From positions 13,111,501-13,175,500 of the forward strand of contig NC_086172.1 of NCBI RefSeq assembly GCF_023053635.1: a DNA stretch of 64,000 nucleotides, in the 5' to 3' direction. The translations under genes were made by a program, and so were the position numbers. The DNA comes from Elgaria multicarinata webbii. Lineage: Eukaryota > Chordata > Lepidosauria > Squamata > Anguidae. Under the pieces are notes generated by a model. The model did not search any database. It worked only from the letters and a program-made list of their open reading frames with translations, and was not told the origin of the DNA. Within the stretch, counting starts at the first letter, position 1. Each line of letters opens with the position of its first letter. Positions 12,401 to 25,600 of this stretch are shown here, piece after piece.

Positions 12401-15136
12401 GGAGATGTGCTTCGTTGGACAGGATGGTCTTTAATAGAGGCACTTTGTGGAATGCGATAACATTGATACCTTCTTTGCAAAGATAGCGACATAGGTAGTC
12501 AGTTTTGCTTTGTGAGTTACAGAATGATGCAACAATGGAAAAGGGGACTTGTATTGCAGAAATAGCATCAGGAAGGCTAAAGCTGAGAATGAGCTGAGAC
12601 TAGTAAGGGATGCTAAAAGCAATAAAAAGGCTTTCTTCAGATACATGAATAGTAAAACACAGAGGAAAGAAATGGTGGTTCAACGGCTTAATGAGGATGG
12701 CAAATTGATAACAGATGACAAAGAAGAGCCTGAAGTGCTCAATTCCTATTTTGGCTCAGTCTTCTCCAAAAAGCAGGTCTATGACATCCCCTGTCAAAAG
12801 TAAAGTACAACTTGAAGGGGAAGGATTGCAGTTTGAGATTGATAAACAAATGGTCAAAGAACACCTAATTTCTTTGAACGAGTTCAAATCTCCAGGGCCC
12901 TATGAGCGGCATCCTTGAGTAATGAAGGAGCTAGCAGAAGAACTCTCAGAACCACTGTCCATTAACTTTGCGAAATCATGGAAGGTAGGTAAGGTGCCGG
13001 ATGGCTGGAGGAGGGCTAACGTTGTCCCTATCTTCAAAAAGGGCAAAAAGGAAGAACCTGGGAACTGCAGACCAGGAAGTTTGACATACATCCCTGGGAA
13101 ATTTTAGGAACAGATTATTAAAAAGTCAATCTGTAAGCACCTTGAAAACAATGTAGTAATTACTAGAAATCAGCATGAACATAATATATCTTGACTTCAA
13201 CAAAGCTTTTGACAAAGTGCCCATGATATTCTGATTAACAAACTAGCTAAAAGTGGGCTAGATGGAACAACTATTAGGTGGATCCACAGTTGGCTACAGA
13301 ATCGGACTCAAAGAGTGCTTATCAACGGTACCTTCTCAAACTGGGGGAGGTAACGAGTGGGGTACCTTAGGGCTCAGTCCTGGGCCCAGTGCTCTTCAAC
13401 ATTTTTATTAATGATTTGGACAAGGAGATGCAGGGAACGCTTATCAAATTTGCAGATGACACAAAATTGGGTGGGGTAGCTAATACCACGGAAGATAGAA
13501 ACAAACTTCAAAGTGATCTTGATAGGCTGGAGCACTGGGCTGAAAACAACAGAATGAAATTTAATAGGGATAAATACCAAGCTCTACATTTAGGAAAAAG
13601 AAACCAAATGCACAGTTACAAGATGGAAGATATTTGGCTCAGCGATATTACAAATGAGAAGGATCTTGGAATTGTTGTAGATCACAAGCTGAATATGAGC
13701 CAACAGCGTGATGTGGCTGCAAAACAGCAAATGCTATTTTGGGATGCATTGATAGGAGTATAGCTTCCAAATCGTGCAAGGTACTGGTTCCCCTGTATTC
13801 GGCCCTGGTTAGGCCTCATCTTGAGTATTGCATCTAGTTCTAAGCACCACACTTCAAGAAGGATGCAGGCAAGGTGGAGAGTATTCAGAGGAGTGCAACG
13901 AGGATGATCAGGGGTATGGAAACAAAGCCCTATGAGGAGAGACTGAAAGAACTGGGCATGTTTAGTCTGGAGAAGAGAAGATTGAAGGGAGACATGATAG
14001 CACTCTTCAAATACTTGAAAGGTTGTCACACAGAGGAGGGCCAGGATCTCTTCTTGATCATCCCAGAGTGCAGGACATGGAATAACGGGCTCAAGTTACA
14101 GGGAGCAAGATTCCGGCTGGACGTCAGGAAAAACTTCCTGACTGTTAGAGCAGTACCACAATGGAACCAATTGCCTAGGGAGGTTGTGGGCTGTCCCACA
14201 CTAGAGGCCTTCAAGAGTCAGCTGGACAGCCACCTGTCAGGGATGCTTTGAGGTGGATTCCTGCATTGAGCAGGGGGTTGGACTCGATGGCCTTGTAGGC
14301 CCCTTCCAACTCGACTATTCTATGATTCTATTGAAGACAGTAAAAGAATAATATTTGTGTACTGCCCAGAGAGCTTTGGCTATTGTGTGGTATAGGAATG
14401 AAACGAAACAAACGAACAAGCAAACAAACAGCTACGAACTTGACGTACTAGCATGTTACCTTCTCAGCAGATTTTGGCAATTGTGATAATTCATAATCTT
14501 TCTTTGTTTCCAGTATTCTTTTTACAAGCCCACCTGTTGAAGATCAAAATTAATTTAATTATTAACTACAAAAGAACTCTCTAAGGATGCAACCCATGCA
14601 TGTTTAACAAGAAACAAAGTCTAACAACTTCCAATATTCCGCAGCCAGCCCTGCTGGGAGTTGTAGGACTTTTCCCCATCTAAACATGCATGAGTTTGCA
14701 CCCTAAAACGGCACAAAATGCTGAGGAAGCACAATTCACTTTGGGCTTGTTAAAACCCTTTCTCTTCTTCTGGTGTCCTTATGACGTCCTTATGCCATTG
14801 AAGTTTCATAATAGTGATGAGGCAACAGGGAAAAGTATCACATCATTATGATATTGTAACTCTCTTCACATGTTGGGAAGCCAAGCATGACTTGAGTCAT
14901 TCCAAAATGTTTATCAATAAAAGATTAACTAGATTAATAATTTTAATAAGAAATGGAAGAATAACTATGCTGAGAATCTTAGGGGATTAAAAACATTTTC
15001 CCCATAGCTTCATTATTTCTAGACATTTTATATCTCTATTCTTTCTATTAAAGTCTTATTACATAGTTTTTAGAAATCATTGGTGGGGAAATAAAGGCTT
15101 GGTAATAATATATAAACACCTTGTCTTAATTTCTAA

Positions 15137-15181
<45 letters not shown>

Positions 15182-18100
15182 TCTTACCCGCCTCTCCGAT
15201 TGGATCGAGGCGGGGAACAACAGCAAGCATAAAATACTGATTAAAAACATGGTATACACTGTTAAAAAACACCCTAAAAGCATCCTAAAATTCCACTGGA
15301 TAGGCATGCCGGAAGAGATCGGTCTTGATAGCTTTCTTGAATGCTAAATGACTATCAAGCTGATGAGTCTCCTCCGGCAGGCTATTCCACAGTCTGGGAG
15401 CAGCATAAGAGAAGGTCCTCTGGGTAATGGTTGTCAGCCTAGTCTTTGCTGACTGAAACAGATTCTTTCCAGAGGATCTGAGTGTGCAGGGCGGATTGTA
15501 CGGGAGAAGGTGATCTCACAGGTAGCCTGGACCCAAACCATGTAGGGCTTTAAAGGTGATAACCAACACTTTATACTTCGCCCGGAAACTAATTCGCAGC
15601 CAGTGAAGAGATTTTAAGACTGGTGTAATGTGGTCACCTCTAGATGTACCGGTGACCAACCTGGCTGCCATATTTTGAACTAGTTGAAGTTTCCGGACTA
15701 GGCACAAAGGTAGCCCTATGTAGAGTGCATTGCAGAAGTCGAGCCTCGAAGTTACCAGCACATGCACAACCATCTTTAGGTCTTCTAACTCTAGGAAGGG
15801 GCGCAGCTGGCATATCAGCCGAAGATGATAGTAGACACTCCTGGCCGTCGCATCTATCTGGGCTGTCAATTGGAGCGATGGATCCAGAAGCACCCCCAAA
15901 CTGAGAAAACAGTCTTTCAGGGTGAGTGTAACCCCATCCAGAACTGGTTGACACACCTCCAAACCCAGGTTCTGGCCTTTGACAGCGAGCACCTCCATCT
16001 TGTATATATTTCATAAACCAAAATTGTTCAATTCTTCAGGAAAAAAACAAAACCAGTCTTTGGGGGAAAAAACCAGGCTTTCCCCCCACATTCCCCCCCC
16101 CCCCCAGGCCTTCACATCTCTACAGATGTTAAGAAAGCAGGAACCGGACTGAGTATTTGCACAATACATAGGGGAAGGAAGCCAGCAGAATAAGAACGTG
16201 GATAGTGACAGCAAGAAAAGACAGAGACTGGGTTCCGACGACACCATAACCAGTTAGTTATGCGCCTTCAAGTTGACTTCAATTTATGGCCCCTATGAAT
16301 CAGTGGCCTCCAGTTGCATCTGTTGTCAACCACCCTATTCAGATATTGTAACTTCATGTCCTCATCTTCCTTTATGGAGTCCATCCATCTCTTGTTTGGG
16401 CTTCATCTTTTCTTCTACCTTCTGCTTTCCCTGGCATTATTGTTTTTTCTAATGAGTTATTTTTTCTCATTATATGTCCAAAGAAGGATTGCCTCAGATT
16501 CAGCATTTTTGCTTCTAGTGAGTGTTCTGGCTTAATTTGTTCTGGAACCCACTTACCCTATTTCTTCAATTCTAACATGCACTTTTCCCCCCATATAAAC
16601 ATTTCTAAAAATGGGGTGCGTCTTAGAATCGCGGGTGCGTCTTAGGGTTTTTTTTTCTGTTGGTGGTACTGAAATTAGTGTGCGTCTTACAATCGATGGT
16701 GTCTTACAATCGAAGAAATACGGTATTTGTCTTTTACGTGGTCCGTGGAATCCGCAAAACTCTCCTGCAACACCGCATTTCAAATGTGTTGATCTTCCTC
16801 CTATTCGCTTTATTCATCGTCCAGCTTTCACATCCACACACGGAGATCAGAAATTCCATGGTCTGAATAATCCTGACTTTGGTTTCCAATGTTATATCTT
16901 TACTTTTAAGGATTTTCCCCAGAACTCTCACAGCTGCCCTTCCTAAAACTAACCTTCCTCTGATTTCTTGACTATTGTCTCCATTTTGTTTACTAACTGT
17001 GCCAAGATATTGATAATCTTTGACTAGTTTGAGGATACTGATAATCTTTGATGGTGGGTTAAATAGTCAATGGTTGGTTATGTCATCTGTCGGGACTTTT
17101 TCACACCACAGTTGGTTATTCAGCCAAAGATAACCAACGCAAATAACCAACACGGTGCAAAGTTGATTATTTGAACAACCGTTGGTTATTGTGTCACGTG
17201 TTGGGCATCATAGACTATTTTGTCACACAAAGTTTGCTATTTTCAGCAACTACAGAGACCCCTGGTAAGAGGGACCAAAGTGGCAGCTGCTGCTCTAGTT
17301 CAGCTGGCAGAACTCGCAATGGCTGATGGGATACTGGCGGGAGAACTGGGGGGTAGAGAGGGCAGGGATGTGTCAATCAAACACTCCGTTGACTAATAAT
17401 TAACTCGACTCTGGCCGTAATCTACACTATGGTTGAGTATAATCATGTTGAGTGGGCAGTAGCCCTCGATAATCAAACGTGAAGTTGACTATTAATCCAC
17501 CATTGACCATTGCGTTGTCCAAACTCAGCCAGAGTGGAGGAAAGAGGATGTAGCTCTAAGCTATACTAGATTTACTGCTTTATGAAATTAGCTATGTGGG
17601 GAAAAGCTCAGAAAAAATCCTAATCAAAAAGAACACTTACCATGCTTCTCATCTCCTTCCAGCTCTACTGTTGCCTCCTGAGTAGTAGCAATTGAAGAGA
17701 AGATAGAAAGAAAATTTACATTATTTACAATCTTCTTGAGGTAAAGACGTTCAGAGACAATACTTGGGGTTAGCAGTGAATTTTCTCACTCTCCTAAAAA
17801 GGGGATTATCGTCTCCACCCCACCCTGACTCTGAAGATTATCAGCTCATTTGGAGAGAACTGCTGTATTTTACAATTCTATTCTTCTTCCCTGTAAAATA
17901 AAAAAGGGACCTCTACCGTCCACCCTGGGGATCACAGGTTAACGTACCAATTCAGGTGGAACTTGAAATGTGTCTACCATTAGATCCTTAGAATATTAGC
18001 TATGGAGGATAACCCGATAGCAAGCATTTTCAGGTATCTGCGCTGTATCTTATTTGGGCAAGATTTGAAGGAATGAGCCATGAGATTTGAAAGCAAAAGT

Positions 18101-21100
18101 TTTAGGCCTCTAGGCTGCCTCCAACTGTTGATTCTCGAGACTTCCATCTTCAGACTGGCTGCCATAATTCATGAGCCTACCTTCAATAGCCTAGTAGATA
18201 AAACAACCTAATAGAATCCTTCAAGGAAAGAGACTCAGAAAAAGTAGATATTACATTAACTTTTAGTTGACATTTGAATGAGAAAATTCATTAACCAACC
18301 ATTGCTATTTCTGTCATTTCAGGCAGCTGCAGTGTGGCCTCAACAACAAACTGGTCATCATCTTCCTCGTCCTCTTTGTCTATAATAACATTTGCCACTA
18401 TTTTGCCACTGCCATTTCTAGAAGAAAGAAAGCATAAAACTACCTCAGTGAGAATGTTCTGGCTGACGATCAGTGAAAGCAGAAAGCAGAGCTCAGTCTC
18501 TAACAGAAAAGTGAGCATCACATTCAGCAGTTTCTAAAAATGAAACATTTCAGGGGCAGTGGGGGCATTTCCAAGAAAAAATGGACATTTGGGGGGAAAT
18601 TGAAATAACATTTATTTTCTTATCAAATCCAATTTACTTATACTAATTTAAGAACATGAGAAGTATTATATCATGCAGTGCAATTCTAAGTGGGTCTGCG
18701 GGAGGCGAAGCAATGAGGCAGTTTTTACAAATTAATTAGCCTTGCTTTGTTCCATCTCTCTAAATAATATAGCTTTAAAATACTAGTATAACACAAGCTG
18801 ATTTCTCTAGTCAGCATCTGAAGGATCAATAGCTTCATTTCTGAACTTTCAGTTTCAGTTTCATGTACTTCAGAAAAAGGAAGGTTTGCATTAAAAATAA
18901 TTCGCCTTTCACATTGGTTTGCAACTTGATTGTGTGTGTGTGTGTGTGTGTGTGTGCATGTGTGTTTTCAAACATTCGTTCGATTATTTCCTTGATGCAA
19001 AAGATGGCAAAATCTGAGACAACTGGGAGACAAGAAGTAGGCTGTGCTATACAAATGCTTGGCCACCATGCTGTAAGAGCAATAGGCTAGGCAGAACGTA
19101 CATTTGAGATATATATATATATTTCCAACATCAAGTCTTAGGGGTGTTATTTATTCAATAATCCAATCAAATTCTGTAGCTATACTATCATCACAAACAT
19201 TACTACTATTCTCTTATTGCAACAATATTAATTGGCTATAACAGTATTGTTTTAAAATATTGCTTCAAAATACTTCACATCACACTGAAAGAGAAAGTAT
19301 TTCATAAGAGGCGTTTGCAATTTTCTCCAGAATTTCCAAATTTCTCCAGAATTTCCAAAGGTTATTAAAACTAATGCTTTGACTTTTAAATAAATAGCTA
19401 TAGATTGTAAAGCAGCTTCTGAAACAGGAGCTTGCACCAAATTAAAAGTTTGTTGTGGTATAGTAGAATTCTAGGGTTTAATCCATTTCCCCCACATTTT
19501 GTATAATTATTTACGATGACATTCAGATCAGAAAAAAACTGCACTGAGGACAGTCATTTTATTAGGCTACTTGGAAGCTTAAAAATTCTGAAACTGGACT
19601 ACATTTGCTAATAACTAGGGAATGACATGGCAGAAGTGTTGACAATATTTGTCATAACTCATATTACCTCTCTGGCACTAAAACCTCTGCACTTTCTTGG
19701 CGTTTTATCCGGGGTGGAGCGGGCCTTGCACTGCTGGGTCGTGGTAGTCTTCTGTGAAGTGGATTAAAAGTCATCTCAATTAGAATAAATAGGCTCATAA
19801 AACCATGTACTTTGAATGAATCCCCCAAACCCAATCATTTCTAACCTTGCTACATCTTCCTCAATAAATAATATGCTTTGTAATAACAGGCACCAGTAAT
19901 TCTTAACGAACTACATTCTAATTATTCAGAACACCAGGGGGGAATATAAGCTTAAACAAAAATCCAGTCAAAGATCAGTACATTAAACCCCATTTATTTT
20001 ACTGAAAAACACTGAATAGTTAACTAAGCAGATCTTTAACTTCTACTGAAATCAATGGGACTGAAAAATACTTTCTTTTGGCTGAGCAGTGCCCTACTTC
20101 TGTTTGCATAATCAATGGTTAAGGGATACAGAGAACTAACTTAATTTGACCTTGAAGAATAATCTTTCCCACTGGAATGCCAAGAATTAAACAGTTTTAA
20201 AATTCTAATCTTGCCAAACAGGTGCAATTAATTTAACATTAGCAATGCAAATAAATATGAATATTTCTTTTATTTATTTTTATTTATTTATTAATTACAT
20301 TTCTATACCGCCCAACAGCCGGAGCTCTCTGGGCGGTTCACAAAAATTAAACAAGTAATAGAAGGCAGTAGTTATTAAGTAGTACTATATAAGGTGCCAG
20401 GAGGCACACAACTACTCCAAACACCAATAAAACGTGATAATTATCAGATAACCCATTTATTTACAATTTGTAAAGATGTGTAAAACAAACTGATGTGTCT
20501 CAAGGTGGTTAACAATCACAATGTTGGGTACTATAATAACCAATAATATATACCATACATGAAAGAGTACAATTATAATACAGTCCAACAATATTACAAA
20601 CTTTTATAACACTTAGCACCTGAGACAATTGTCTCAGGTGCTAAGTGTTATAAAAGTTTGTAATATTGTTGGACTGTATTATAATTGTATATATTATTGG
20701 TTATTATACTACCCAACATTGTGATTGTTAACCACCTTGAGACACATCAGTTTGTTTTACACATCTTTACAAATTGTAAATAAATGGGTTATCTGATAAT
20801 TATCACTTTTTATTGGTGTTTGGAGTAGTTGTGTGCCTCCTGGCACCTTATATAGTATCACAAAAATTAAAAACATTCAAAGTATAAAACAACAGTGTAA
20901 AACCATACTATAAAACCAGATAAAAACAGCAGCAATGCAAAATTACAAATTTAAAACACCAAGTTAAAATGTATTTATAGACTGTTAAAATGCTGGGAGA
21001 ATAAAAAGGTCTTCACCTGGCGTCTAAAAGCACATAATGTAGGTGCCAAGCGAACCTCCTTAGGGAGCTCATTCCACAGCCGGGGTGCCACAGCAGAGAA

Positions 21101-22621
21101 GGCCCTCCTCCTGGTAGCCACCTGCCTCACTTCCTTTGGCAGAAGGAAGTGGGGCAGCCCCAATTGGGGCTTTAGAAGCCCCAATTCTTACAATTGGGGC
21201 GTCTAAAATTAGGTTTATGATAACATGTATTTTTCATTTTTCTCCAGGATATGTTGCTCTTGACATTTAAAGCCCTAAACGGTTTGGGGCCAGGTTATTT
21301 GAAGGAACGCCTCCTCCCATATGTACCTACCCGGACCTTAAGATCATCTACAGGGGCCCTTCTCCGCGAGCCCCTGCCAAAGGAAGTGAGGCAGGTGGCT
21401 ACTAGGAGGAGGGCTTTCTCCGCTGTGGCACCCCGGTTGTGGAATGAGCTCCCCAGAGAGGTCCGCCTGGCGCCTACACTGTACTCCTTTCGTCGCCAGC
21501 TGAAGACCTTTTTATTCACTCAGTATTTTAACACTTAATTTTAACTTAAATTTAAATTATACTGTTTTAACTCTGTATTTTAACCTTATATCAATTTTGC
21601 TGCGTGGTTTTATCCTGATTGTGCTTTTTATATTGTATTTTGTATTTGTATTTTTAACTTGTTGGTTGTTTTATGATGATTTTAATTTTTGTGAACCGCC
21701 CAGAGAGCTTCGGCTATTGGGCGGTATAAAAATGTAATAAATAAATAAATAAAAATAAATTGATCCAGAGCTCCAAGCAAACACGGTTTGTACACAAAGT
21801 TCATGTATAGGAAGGCTTCCCTATTCATTCTAAATATGTTTAAATCTTTGTAATGGAAATAAATGGCATGTAAGTGTTAACACTGGGTGGATTGTATCCC
21901 AAATGTTCAGCCATAGTATTATAGTTAATATCCATTTAATAATAAGAAAGATGCACAGACAGACCTTTGGGTGACTTGGGGAGGAAGTTCATTAGTAATT
22001 TCATTATTCTCAGAAACAGCTATTTTTTCAGGGGCAGCAGAGTTCAGAATATCTCCTTCTATTAAATAAAACAATTCCATTATATGCAATTTTGAAAGCT
22101 GTATTTATATCAAATGCCTATTACTCCTTTTCCAATCCTACTGAAACCAATTATAGACTTCCTCACATAGCTTTTTAGTTTGTACAGAATTAAATTCAGT
22201 ATTGCATATGAAACCCGGGCCAATATGTATATGCAATGTCACTCTCCTTTATTACATATACAATATCATATTCTAATTTAAAATGAAATTAACACTATAT
22301 TCATGTTAATCCACCATTCTGAATACAAAACGTATTTCCACGTTCAACATTAATGAAGTTAAAATACACTAAAAAAATGAAATAAATAAAATAAATAGTA
22401 ATGTAAGGATTTGTCTTTAAATTCATTATTAATTTTACCTGCATCACTGGATGATTCACCTGCAATATAAATGCATACTGATTAATTTTCAGACATAGGA
22501 GCAATTTAAAAATAGATCAGGTATCATGCTGTTTGTATGCAGGACAGGGCAGAAAATCTTGTTGATTACTGACTGACTCACTGTCACAAAGTTGCTAAAA
22601 GCCTACTGAGGTCAGGATGTG

Positions 22622-22658
<37 letters not shown>

Positions 22659-25600
22659 AAGTGAGGAGGGGATTGGAACATGCAACCATACATAAAATTG
22701 TATGCTTCCCTCCATCTATGCCAGGGTGCTATGTGTTTTGACACTGGAAAAACAGCACCCAGCAAGTCATAATTAGAAATAGGAACTCTTGCCCCCATCA
22801 GTTTCTATATCTTCTCCAGAGAAAAACTGTTGACAAGAAAGACTCTACACTTTATAAATGAGATAGTGAGGAAAACAAAATCCCAAGTGTATTGTGATAA
22901 TTACGTTTAGAAAATTAATAGGTTTAATTATTAGGCAGTGGTAGTGTTTGCACATCACAATATTGATGGTGCTATATAAATAAATAATAAGAATAATAAT
23001 AAGCCAGCATGCTTGTGCATGCTGCTTGATTGCTCCCCGCTTGGCTCCACCTGCAAACGGTAGCAGCTAGACACACAACAGGCCTTCTGTCCATGGCGTG
23101 TTTACTGTGATAGGCAAACAAGGAATAAGCCAGAGACACGCTAGAACTCCTAGTTTGTCCATCATGATAACCTAGCCACGGATGGAAACGCCATGGTTTG
23201 TTTAACTGTTCCTGCTTGCAGCGGGAGCAACGAACACAGCATGCACCAAAACAGTGGCTTGTTCATAATAAGCCATAATTTTGGCTTATGTGCAAATGTG
23301 TCCAGACCCTTTAAGTTACTCTCTGGAAGGCATTAAAATGGAAGCAAAGTTTTTAACATCAAGTACGCAACATCTGAAATGCAAGCTGTAAGGTGCAAAG
23401 AAAAAATGGATTAAGAATCATAAATAAAATTTAATCACATGAATTAAAACTACATCTTCCAAAGAGAGTACTGAAGAAATGGCTACTGTTTTGCTTACCT
23501 CTCTGTTTTACTGCAATTTCTGCTTCAACTTTTCCATGTAAAACAGTTGCTGATTTTTCATCTGCAAGTTTAGCTGCAATGCTATTAGCTCCCATTATTC
23601 CTAGCATAAAGTTTTTAGTTGGAAGTTATTAAACTAGTTAACGGGCAAAATGCTGTGCTAGATAGTACTTTAATGTATTGTTCAACACAGGTACAAGTAT
23701 TTCATTTACCACATACACCTTCTGGTCTTTAAATCAGACTTCCCCTACCAGGCAGCCTCAAGATGTGTGAGATTACAAGTCCCATCATCCCCAGCCATCT
23801 AAAAGGCATGAGGTTTCCAAAGGTCCTAGGAACCTAAAAAGTAGAGTAGTTTCCAGATTCTAGGCGTCTAGGTTGGGGCAGCTCTCACATTCACACCCTC
23901 CCCAATTCCCCACCATTAGATATAGGAGCAGAAAATCACTCTGGCTATATAGGAAAGGAGGCCATAAACTTTCCACCCAGCAGGCAAGTCTCTGCAACAC
24001 AGGAGGGAAGAACTCTTGTCGTTTGAGAGTTCTCAACCTCTGCTCTAACCCTACTGGTAATACTTGTCATCGGAAAGTAATACTTCGTATCATGTAGCTC
24101 TTTATGGAAACCCTGAAGGGTAGATCAGAATTACCCTATCCTGCAGAAAAGTGATTGAGTCTAAGTGAGACTCACTTAGCAAGTTTCCAACAGACACAAC
24201 ATTTACACCAGGGATTTTCTGATTCATAGCTTGATCTTGTCGCCGCTATTCCTATACCAGCTCTCTTGGATTCTAAAACAGTTAAGAACACTTTTGTTGA
24301 TTTGATATTACAAGACCAATTACATGGTAAATCTGAGGTTGCATTGTATGGGTTACTAAATATTGACACCTATTTAGCACTCAAAGATCAAGCAAGAGAC
24401 CCTTGCTTTTCTTACCTGGCTCTTGTTCTGCAATAATTGGCTCAACTTTCTCTTTTAATATGTTAGCTGTCCTTTCAATTGCACCACTAGATAGTGCACT
24501 TTTACTAGTTTCCTTTCGTCCTGACATGAAAGAATTTACAATGAGATGTATACTATTAAAAATCCTTTAAACAGGTTTAGAATCAGCAGATTCTTTATCA
24601 AGCTCTTCATCAACACAAGCAGTTATCTACCTGTCTGCTCATGTGGTCCTGAGTTATTTCTTCAAGCTATCAAACCTGTATGCTACTGACAGGCATCTCC
24701 TGCTATAATATTAGAACCTCCACATGCCAGCAGAACAACCTGCAGAAGTTATGATATCATAGGCATCGGCCTGGTGCAGATATAATGGGAAACAAAGGTT
24801 TCCTACCACCTGAATAAGTCTCCGGACTGCACTCCCTCCTCCTGTCTCCTCTTTCATGCACCAAAGGAAGAGACTGAAAGCTTCAGGTGTTGTTTTTAAA
24901 AATTAATTAGTTTCCTAAGACATATGAACTTGCTTAAATTATGTTTTGAGAACAAGCCAGGATCTGAAACCATGGTTTGACCCTATTTGTTGTCACTACA
25001 TAGTTTAAACAAGTTCAGACTTCAATGGGAAATGTGATTGTGAAGGACATGGGGCTTTGCTGATTTATGGGCTATACTGGCTCTTTAAGTGTACTGGCTT
25101 TTTAATTGTATTATTCTTTCTCTTCTGTATCTGTTGTGGTATGTTAACTGGAGGTGGGAGTTTGGAACTCTAGGCACCAAGACTCCAAGAGACTCCAAGG
25201 TCAGATTGGGCCTCGCACCTGCATGTTATCTCCATGGTCGTTAGGATAATTGGGTTTAGTTGTGAGAGAAAGGGCAAAGCCCTCTCTAAGGGAGGGTCAT
25301 TAAGAGCCAGGCTGAGTTGAGGGTTGGTTCAGCGAGGTCATGGGGCCTACATCCAAAAGGGGATAAAAAGGGTATCCGGCGTGGGAGGAGTGTCTTCTGT
25401 TCTGGTTTTCGAGGAAGAACATCAAGGGAAGCCTAGGAGGGTTGCTTGGAGTAAGCTAGGGTCTTTGTTTATTTTAAATGTTTGGTTTTCCTGAGACAAG
25501 GCTAGCCGCCTTTATGGCTAGGGATGGGTTGTGCGTTTGCAGGTTTTAGATGGAGCGCTGGCTACTAGCGCCTCCTCCATTTGTAATCTTTCCTTTAATC

